DNA from: Sphingobacteriales bacterium
GTDB taxonomy: Bacteria > Bacteroidota > Bacteroidia > Chitinophagales > UBA2359
Length of the DNA stretch: 29,017 nucleotides
Assembly (NCBI GenBank): GCA_016718845.1
Contig: JADKCK010000070.1
Coordinates: 1 to 29,017, forward strand
Direction: 5' to 3'
Below, piece after piece: positions 23,244 through 29,017 of the stretch; position 1 is the stretch's first letter; every line of letters begins with the position of its first letter. The notes below the pieces were generated by a model. The model was not told the DNA's origin. It searched no databases and worked only from the letters and a program-made list of their open reading frames with translations. The position numbers were made by a program, and so were the translations under genes.

Positions 23244-25863
23244 TTGGGGTGCAAACACCCGGCACAGTAGTTACACTACTTGTTGGGCTTGATGTGGCAT
23301 TATTGGCATCGCAATTACACCGAGTAAGTACTGTTATGGCTGTTGTTTGGTTATAGGTAGGCAATGTTGTACTCCAATTAGTGCCGCCATCGGTAGAGTA
23401 TTGCAGGGTAGAACCCGCAGGGCAAGACGTTGCGGGAGCAGCAATTACCCCACCACTTAAAGTACAATTGCTACACGAGCTTTGACTACTAACTATTGCC
23501 ACCGGAGCAGCAGCCGTTAAAGTAGGACAAGTGGCAACACAATTAATGGTTGCCGATGCGGTAGCACTACAACCAATTGGAGACTCGGTAACAGTAACGG
23601 TATACGTTCCGTTTGCTAAGCCAGTAAGTGTAGATGGATTGTAGGTTGGCGTACCACCAGCCCCCGATGTAAAGGTAGGTGTAAGTACGCCTGTGCCGGG
23701 TCCGCTTACACAACTTGGTGTTAGGGCTAAAGTAGCACATTGTTTTACGCAAATGTTGTCTATAAACAAGTTATTGCCAAAAGCATTTACCGATGTAAAA
23801 CTAATGGTAATGGTGCTACCTGCGTAGGCACTTAGGTTAAGGTTTTCGGTGCGCCAATGAGTGGGGCAAGTAGTTGGGAAAAATTCGCTGGTTTGATACG
23901 AACCTGCCGTGGAAAGCGTTGCTCCCGATTTATTGTAAATAGTAGTGGTAAATGTTTCGCCGCAATCGGTAGAAATTTGCACTTGCAAACCATCTGAATA
24001 ATTACTCGCATAGGCAGCATAAGCAACATCAAAGGTTAGCATGGCATTGGATAAGGAGCTAAGATTAAGTGTTTTTGACACCAAACGGTCTTGTTGCCCG
24101 ACAGCGCCGTAATTATAAAAATTAAGAAATGCAGCCGTACCATGTCCACAATTTAAGCCCGAATAGGTAGTCCAAGTAGCACTATTATCGGGGTTTTGAA
24201 TTGACCAGTTATTAAGGTTGCCACTTTCAAAGTTTTCGCAATACGGAAAAGTAGTGACGGGGTCGTTAAGAAACGTAACACAATAGTTGTCGTTATTGGC
24301 ATGGGTATCGGCACCTGCTCCGTTTACACTCGAGATATAAGCATAAAAAGTGTGGCTTCCGGTGGCAAAGCTAATGTTGGGCAAAGTAATGTTGGTTGAT
24401 GCTCCGGCTGCCAACGAGCCTGTCCATGTATAGGTAGCAACAGTACCGCCATCTGTTTGGTAACTAATTATCAAAGATGTAATGGCAGCTGTACCATAAT
24501 TTTTAACAGCAACAATAGGCGCAAGTGGCGAAGTACACTCGGTGCCGTTAGGATTTACGATATTGGTAATCCCCGCCTCGCGCGACACCACAGGTATGCA
24601 GCCTTCGGAGCTAAGTAAACTCGACCTAATACCTAATAGTGCTGCCCTCATGCGTATTTTTTGAGCAGGAGTAAAGGTGTTTTGGCACGATTGAAATCCA
24701 TAATCCATGTAATCCTCGTAAATATCTTGTACATCGGTTGTAAACGGATTATTGGGCGAGGTATCGTTGGCATCGGTACTACAGGTGTTTGCGGTTTGGC
24801 TTGTTGAACAACTGTAGGCAGTTGTTCCGGCATCGGGTGGTGTGTCGGATACAAAATCGCCTTGTGTTAAACAATTACTATTATCGCACGAGGTTAAAAC
24901 ACCCGATCCATCGGGGTCGTTAAAGGTATGCGATAAATTAAGGTAATGCCCTACTTCGTGGATATGCACTTTGCTGTTGTTAGCATTACTACCCCAAAAC
25001 CTAGCTTCGTTCACTATCCCGTCGTAGGTTTGTCCGTGTGCTCCAGCTAAATAGGCGTACCCAGCGGTACTGCAACCTGTTGAGGGTGCCGACGAACAAA
25101 TTTCGTTGACCAACCAAACATTCATGTAGTTATTAGAGTTCCAAAAAGATAGTGCTTTAAGGGCATCATCTTGGGTAGTGCTACCCGAAACAATATCATC
25201 ACTAAATAAATTAGACATGCTTGTTGATACGCGGTTAATACCAGTGGTTGAGTTTCCGTTAGGGTCGCGCGAGGCTAAACAAAACTGTATTTCCACATCA
25301 ACACTTGGGATACCCGCATTGGTAAAATACGGACCGCCAGCATAAGAGCCAATATTACGGAAGGCATCATTTAGGTGTTGAATACCCGCCTGAATTTGTG
25401 CATCACTAATGTTTTCGTTTGTACCAACTGCCGTGCCAGATAAGTGCATCACATGTATCACAACAGGTATGGTTAATACATTAGAATTGCCCCCAGTAGT
25501 ACACGGCGACGACATGCGCTCGAGAATAGTACTTTTGTGCTTGTCTTTTGACGTTTTGTTGTTTCGCTCGTCTTCTAATTGTTGCTTTACAATTTGATAG
25601 ACTGCCTCTTGAGTGGCTACGTACCTACGCCGATAATCGGCATCGGTAGCCATGCGTCTGTCGTGCATTTCATCATGTGAGCAACCAATCTCTTCTCCTT
25701 TGGGGGTAATAATCCCCCCTTGTGTAAAAGGACTTGTACGGTTTGTTCCGTAATAGGGCTTATAGTCCCACCGAGTGTTTGGTTTCTCTTGGGCAACAAC
25801 ATTGGTTATGGTTATTGCCATAAAAAAGAGTGAAAGCGATGCAAGTAGCAAAAATCTGTTCAT
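22480..25863 (-). CDS. M43 zinc metalloprotease with SprB repeats, N-terminal part
   Basis: A secreted metalloprotease of the pappalysin/cytophagalysin (M43) type. The ATG at 25863 (MNRFLLLASLSLFF) is chosen because the signal peptide starts there and a good promoter lies 37 bp upstream; an earlier in-frame start would overlap it. A short propeptide precedes the catalytic domain, whose zinc site is HEVGHYLNLSH (His302, Glu303, His306, His312); the usual Gly before the last His pair is Asn. A Met-turn candidate, EDYMDYGFQSC, follows. Next come a CARDB-like beta domain, a cysteine-containing MAM/jelly-roll-like domain opening with FPYCENFESGNLNNW, and the first four SprB repeats. The reading frame then fails at 22480 because of small deletions; the true protein continues to 19777 and would have about 2030 residues. 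Its substrate is unknown; the architecture suggests a large surface or released protease with adhesive repeats. Confidence 0.9.
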   Translation of the reverse strand: MNRFLLLASLSLFFMAITITNVVAQEKPNTRWDYKPYYGTNRTSPFTQGGIITPKGEEIGCSHDEMHDRRMATDADYRRRYVATQEAVYQIVKQQLEDERNNKTSKDKHKSTILERMSSPCTTGGNSNVLTIPVVIHVMHLSGTAVGTNENISDAQIQAGIQHLNDAFRNIGSYAGGPYFTNAGIPSVDVEIQFCLASRDPNGNSTTGINRVSTSMSNLFSDDIVSGSTTQDDALKALSFWNSNNYMNVWLVNEICSSAPSTGCSTAGYAYLAGAHGQTYDGIVNEARFWGSNANNSKVHIHEVGHYLNLSHTFNDPDGSGVLTSCDNSNCLTQGDFVSDTPPDAGTTAYSCSTSQTANTCSTDANDTSPNNPFTTDVQDIYEDYMDYGFQSCQNTFTPAQKIRMRAALLGIRSSLLSSEGCIPVVSREAGITNIVNPNGTECTSPLAPIVAVKNYGTAAITSLIISYQTDGGTVATYTWTGSLAAGASTNITLPNISFATGSHTFYAYISSVNGAGADTHANNDNYCVTFLNDPVTTFPYCENFESGNLNNWSIQNPDNSATWTTYSGLNCGHGTAAFLNFYNYGAVGQQDRLVSKTLNLSSLSNAMLTFDVAYAAYASNYSDGLQVQISTDCGETFTTTIYNKSGATLSTAGSYQTSEFFPTTCPTHWRTENLNLSAYAGSTITISFTSVNAFGNNLFIDNICVKQCATLALTPSCVSGPGTGVLTPTFTSGAGGTPTYNPSTLTGLANGTYTVTVTESPIGCSATASATINCVATCPTLTAAAPVAIVSSQSSCSNCTLSGGVIAAPATSCPAGSTLQYSTDGGTNWSTTLPTYNQTTAITVLTRCNCDANNATSSPTSSVTTVPGVCTPITATATPTQPSCGLSNGSISVTPTGGTYAWTGGLSGANPTNVASGTYTVTVTLGGCSSTVSATLTTSTVLTATATPTQPSCGLSNGSISVTPTGGTYAWTGGLSGENPTNVASGTYTVTVTSGGCSATASATLNTSSGITASATPTQPTCGLSNGSISVTPTGGTYAWTGGLSGENPTNVASGTYTVTVTLGGCSSTVSATLTTSSALTATATPTQPSCGLSNGSISVTPTGGTYAWTGGLSGETNKCSRVLIR

Positions 25864-25899
25864 GAAATCTTTGAATTTATTAAGTAAGTTAAGTAAGTG

Positions 25900-25931
25900 C
25901 AAAGTTACAAAATTATCTCGAACTTGCACAA
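25900..25931 (-). promoter_or_regulatory. Promoter of the M43 metalloprotease gene
   Basis: On the minus strand, TTG (25929-25931) and TAACTTTG (25900-25907) match the Bacteroidota -33 and -7 boxes with a 21 bp spacer, one of the best-spaced promoters in the window. The rest of the gap to 26144 is AT-rich and shows no gene. Confidence 0.7.
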
Positions 25932-26144
25932 TATTAATCAAGATTATTGGCGGATTGTGTAAAAAAAGTTTGTTTTCGAAAAGAAACAGACAAGTATACA
26001 GTTATTTTACTGTATTAAAATAAATGAATATTTAAGCAGATTAGCAAAAAACAGTACCAACTATACCCAATTCTCGGATAATGGTGGTATTTTCGCACCT
26101 TTATTTCTTGCATCTACCTATTTACATCATCGTTAGCCCCCTTT

Positions 26145-27194
26145 ATGTCTGTTTCTAAACCACCAAGTATTGCCGTTTGTATACTTAACTGGAACGGTAA
26201 ATCGCTCCTCGAACAATACCTGCCATCGGTAATAGCGTATAGCCAATACCCTAATACGCAATTGGTGATGATAGATAATGCCTCGACAGACGATAGTATT
26301 AGCTTTGTACAAAAAAATTACCCACAAATAACCCTTGTTTGCAATACCCAAAACTTAGGCTTTGTGGGTGGCTACAATGTGGGTTTAAAACACGTTTCGG
26401 CAGATTATTATGTACTGCTAAACTCCGATGTGGCTGTTACTGCCAATTGGATAGCACCTATTGTTGAATTGATGACAAACGACCCCACTATTTTTGCAGT
26501 ACAACCCAAAATACGCTCCGATTTACAACCCACTTACTTTGAGTATGCAGGTGCTGCTGGCGGCTGTATTGACCGCTTAGGGTATGTTTTTTGTCGAGGA
26601 CGTTTTTTTGATGTGTGCGAAATTGACAATGGGCAATACAACACCAATACCGAAGTGTTTTGGGCAAGTGGTGCTGCTATGTTTGTGCGTGCCGATGCTT
26701 TTTGGGCATTAGGTGGCTTAGATACCGATTTTTTTGCCCACATGGAAGAAATTGACCTATGCTGGCGAGCCAAACAAGCAGGCTATAAAATTATGGTTTG
26801 CCCACAATCGGTGGTGTATCATTTAGGCGGCGGAAGCCTACCTTATGGCAGCCCTCGCAAATTGTACTACAATTTTAGAAACAATTTAGTAATGTTATGC
26901 AAAAATCTGCGTACCTTTGAGCTTTTTATATTACTACCGCTGCGTTTGTTGCTCGATGTAGTGGCAGCCCTAAAATCGGCAATGGGCGGCAAAAAAAATG
27001 ATGCTACAATTATTTTACGTGCCAATTGGGATTTTGTTTTACACTTACCCAAATGGTTACAAAAACGAAAAACCGCACAACAACTCATCGCCCAAAATAA
27101 ATTACCTAACAGCAGCTTTGCCCCTACTGGCAGATACAACGGCAGTATTATTGTAGATTATTTTTTGCTAAAAAAAACAAAAAGCCCTTTTTGA
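26145..27194 (+). CDS. Family 2 glycosyltransferase
   Basis: A 349-residue GT-A fold glycosyltransferase of the rhamnosyltransferase-like GT2 group, which adds sugars to surface polysaccharide or glycolipid from nucleotide sugars. Visible features: VCILNWNGKSLLE (about 11-23), VMIDNASTDDS (41-51), NLGFVGGYNVGL (70-81), the metal-binding LLNSDV (91-96), an acceptor-side FWASGAAMFVR and the HMEEIDLCWRA acidic motif. The last 100 residues include a mostly hydrophobic stretch (LFILLPLRLLLDVVAAL) that may associate with the membrane. The substrate cannot be told. It reads into rsmG with a 121 bp gap; no other surface-sugar genes are present. Confidence 0.92.
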   Translation: MSVSKPPSIAVCILNWNGKSLLEQYLPSVIAYSQYPNTQLVMIDNASTDDSISFVQKNYPQITLVCNTQNLGFVGGYNVGLKHVSADYYVLLNSDVAVTANWIAPIVELMTNDPTIFAVQPKIRSDLQPTYFEYAGAAGGCIDRLGYVFCRGRFFDVCEIDNGQYNTNTEVFWASGAAMFVRADAFWALGGLDTDFFAHMEEIDLCWRAKQAGYKIMVCPQSVVYHLGGGSLPYGSPRKLYYNFRNNLVMLCKNLRTFELFILLPLRLLLDVVAALKSAMGGKKNDATIILRANWDFVLHLPKWLQKRKTAQQLIAQNKLPNSSFAPTGRYNGSIIVDYFLLKKTKSPF

Positions 27195-27315
27195 TTATTG
27201 ATTACAAAATTATTGACTGTGAAAGCTGAGTAAATCGGCAACTTAAACATCAAATAAATACACGCTTTATCAAACATTTGCTAAAAAATACCCACAAAAA
27301 ACTATCCACTAAAAA

Positions 27316-27948
27316 ATGGACGAAATTCTATCCTATTTCTCGAAATTAACACCGCTGCAAATTGCACAATTAACACAGTTAATGCCTTTATACCGCGAGT
27401 GGAACGAAAAAATTAATGTCATTTCGCGCAAAGACATCGACAATTTGTATCTTCATCACGTATTGCACTCGTTGAGCATTGCCAAAGTAACCAACTTTAA
27501 ACCCTTTACCCAATTTTTAGACATTGGCACAGGTGGCGGCTTTCCCGGCATTCCGTTAGCCATTGTACTACCCGAATGCAGGTTTCATTTGATTGATGGA
27601 ACAGGCAAAAAAATAAGGGTTTGCAACGAAATTATCCAAGCATTGGGCTTAACCAACGTAAAAGCCGAACACCTACGAGCCGAACAACTACACCAAAAAA
27701 CCTTCGACTTTATACTATCGCGCGGCACATTACCCCTATCCGATTTGTATCACTTTGCACAACGTTTGGTGCTTACCAACAAAGACGAAAGCTACAACAA
27801 AATTGGCAACGGCTTACTGTTGCTTAAAGGCGGCGACCTTACCGAAGAGCTAGCCACCGTAAAACGAAAAGCCAAAATTTACCCCATCTACAATTATTTT
27901 CCCGAAACCTATTTCGAAGAAAAATACATCATTCATCTAAGGGTATAA
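27316..27948 (+). CDS. rsmG: 16S rRNA (guanine527-N7)-methyltransferase
   Basis: RsmG (GidB) methylates N7 of G527 in 16S rRNA using SAM. The 210-residue product has the normal length. Family signs are YREWNEKINVISRKD (26-40), HHVLHSLSI (47-55), and the SAM-binding loop FLDIGTGGGFPGIP (67-80), followed by LIDGTGKKIRVC. The C-terminal half has FILSRGTLPLSDL and LLLKGGDLTEEL. The ATG at 27316 fits the family. It is separated from the downstream tyrS by a terminator. Confidence 0.95.
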   Translation: MDEILSYFSKLTPLQIAQLTQLMPLYREWNEKINVISRKDIDNLYLHHVLHSLSIAKVTNFKPFTQFLDIGTGGGFPGIPLAIVLPECRFHLIDGTGKKIRVCNEIIQALGLTNVKAEHLRAEQLHQKTFDFILSRGTLPLSDLYHFAQRLVLTNKDESYNKIGNGLLLLKGGDLTEELATVKRKAKIYPIYNYFPETYFEEKYIIHLRV

Positions 27949-27957
27949 AACAACAAG

Positions 27958-27994
27958 ACAAAATCCCAAAACCTAATTGGTTTCGGGATTTTGT
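27958..27994. terminator. Terminator after rsmG
   Basis: ACAAAATCCCAAAACC (27958-27973) pairs with GGTTTCGGGATTTTGT (27979-27994) with one mismatch. The A- and T-rich flanks make it usable both ways. Confidence 0.85.
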
Positions 27995-28088
27995 GCGTAC
28001 CAGAGTATCACTTCCTAAAAACCCTTATTTTAACGCTTTATTTTAAGCAAAAATCAAAACAAATAACCATTATTAACCACAAAAAGCG

Positions 28089-28096
28089 TACCTTTG
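28089..28096 (+). promoter_or_regulatory. -7 box of tyrS
   Basis: TACCTTTG matches TAnnTTTG and lies 61 bp before the ATG at 28158. No clear -33 box. The leader shows no T-box, as expected outside Firmicutes. Confidence 0.5.
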
Positions 28097-28157
28097 CACC
28101 CAAAATCAAAACAACACCAAATTATTATCCACTAGCCCCAAAACTAAGTACTAATTT

Positions 28158-29017
28158 ATGAATTTTGTTGAAGAACTACGCTGGCGTGGACAACTCCACG
28201 ACATAATGCCCGGCACCGAAGAACAACTAAACAAAGAAATGACCAACGCCTACATCGGTTTCGACCCAACAGCCGACTCGCTGCACGTAGGTAGTTTAGC
28301 TCAAATAATACTACTGCGCCGTTTTCAACAATGCGGGCACAAACCTTTTGCACTTGTTGGCGGAGCAACAGGCATGGTCGGCGACCCCTCGGGACGCTCG
28401 ACCGAAAGAAACCTTTTGTCGGACGATATATTACAACACAACCTTAGCTGTCTTAAAAATCAATTGGCTAAGTTTTTAGATTTTGATAGCACCGCACCAA
28501 ATGCCGCCGAACTAGTAAACAACTACGACTGGTTTAAAGAGATAAATGTGTTGGATTTTTTGCGCGATGTGGGCAAACACATCACCGTTAGCTATATGTT
28601 GGCAAAAGACTCGGTTAAAAACCGAATGGAGCGCGAATCGGGTATATCTTACACCGAATTTACCTACCAACTTATACAAGGCTACGATTTTCAGCACCTA
28701 TATACCCACAAAAACTGCAAATTGCAAATGGGTGGCTCCGACCAATGGGGCAATATTGTAACTGGCACCAGACTTATCCGTCGGATGGGCAACGAAGGGG
28801 CAAAAGCCTATGCCATATCTATACAATTAGTAACACGCGCCGACGGCTCGAAATTTGGTAAATCGGCAACAGGCGACAATGTTTGGTTAGATGCCAATAA
28901 AACATCGCCCTACAAATTTTACCAATTTTGGCTAAATCAAGCCGACGACGATGCCAGCAAATACCTCCGTTTCTTCTCGTTTAAAACAAAACAAGAAATC
29001 GAAACCCTCGAAACTCA
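28158..29017 (+). CDS. tyrS: Tyrosyl-tRNA synthetase, 3' end cut by the window
   Basis: TyrRS charges tRNA-Tyr with tyrosine. The frame is open from the ATG at 28158 to the window edge, giving 286 codons; about 140 more residues are expected. The class I signature equivalent to HIGH is LHVGS in ADSLHVGSLAQI (about residues 38-49). Family motifs follow: GGATGMVGDPSGR, YTEFTYQLIQGYDF, MGGSDQWGNIVTG, and KFGKSATG, the TyrRS version of KMSKS. The tRNA-binding C-terminal domain lies outside the window. The ATG was chosen because family members begin with a similar short NFVEELRWRG helix and a TACCTTTG box lies 61 bp upstream. Confidence 0.96.
   Translation, partial: MNFVEELRWRGQLHDIMPGTEEQLNKEMTNAYIGFDPTADSLHVGSLAQIILLRRFQQCGHKPFALVGGATGMVGDPSGRSTERNLLSDDILQHNLSCLKNQLAKFLDFDSTAPNAAELVNNYDWFKEINVLDFLRDVGKHITVSYMLAKDSVKNRMERESGISYTEFTYQLIQGYDFQHLYTHKNCKLQMGGSDQWGNIVTGTRLIRRMGNEGAKAYAISIQLVTRADGSKFGKSATGDNVWLDANKTSPYKFYQFWLNQADDDASKYLRFFSFKTKQEIETLET

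Noticed and set aside
19777..25863. Two separate proteins, one starting at 22368
   Set aside because: The ATG at 22368 is inside a SprB repeat with no promoter or signal peptide; frame and repeat register show one interrupted gene.
1..29017. tRNA or rRNA genes
   Set aside because: No cloverleaf with a GTTCRANYC arm or rRNA-like sequence was noticed in the gaps; a covariance search would be needed to be certain.

Overview
The window looks like a Bacteroidota chromosome fragment, probably from an environmental member of the Chitinophagales/Saprospirales type; the genus cannot be told from sequence alone. Four things point there: TAnnTTTG -7 promoter boxes before many genes, type IX secretion (T9SS) C-terminal sorting domains on two large secreted proteins, SprB-type repeats, and a miaB / receiver-less sigma-54 activator neighbourhood.

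Layout. 1-607: non-coding, with a degenerate 43-44 bp tandem repeat of small hairpins flanked by two copies of a promoter-like sequence. 608-3017: GH31 alpha-glucosidase split by one frameshift. 3021-3150: a roughly 130 bp stem-loop element repeated at 15601-15729. 3249-3746: CxxCxxCC cluster protein. 4105-6540 (-): T9SS-exported GH13 alpha-amylase, divergent from pdxJ (6722-7435). 7622-8526: tandemly duplicated mono-haem lipoproteins, each with promoter and terminator. 8644-9255 (-): secreted protein of unknown function. 9545-11293: orphan DUF433 gene and miaB. 11460-15386: a protein of the family starting MSEYQYYEF (TTG start), an exported DUF4419 protein and a sigma-54 activator. 15807-16772: MerR-type regulator with a CarH-like B12/light-sensing signature. 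16928-19588: second GH13 alpha-amylase, ending in a dockerin-like calcium-binding domain. 19777-25863 (-): a giant M43 metalloprotease with eleven 207-bp SprB repeats and a T9SS tail, broken in the assembly by a cluster of small deletions. 26145-29017: GT2 glycosyltransferase, rsmG and the 5' part of tyrS.

How the genes fit together. Three alpha-glucan enzymes (608, 4105, 16928) suggest starch or glycogen use: two exported amylases with different C-terminal sorting or anchoring modules and one GH31 enzyme without a visible signal peptide that may finish the oligosaccharides inside the cell. No SusC/SusD pair is present. The housekeeping genes (pdxJ, miaB, rsmG, tyrS) are ordinary. The most interesting parts are the CarH-like regulator, the dockerin-tailed amylase, the paired haem lipoproteins, the accessory gene pair between miaB and the sigma-54 activator, the dispersed stem-loop element, and the SprB array whose damage looks like assembly error rather than gene decay.
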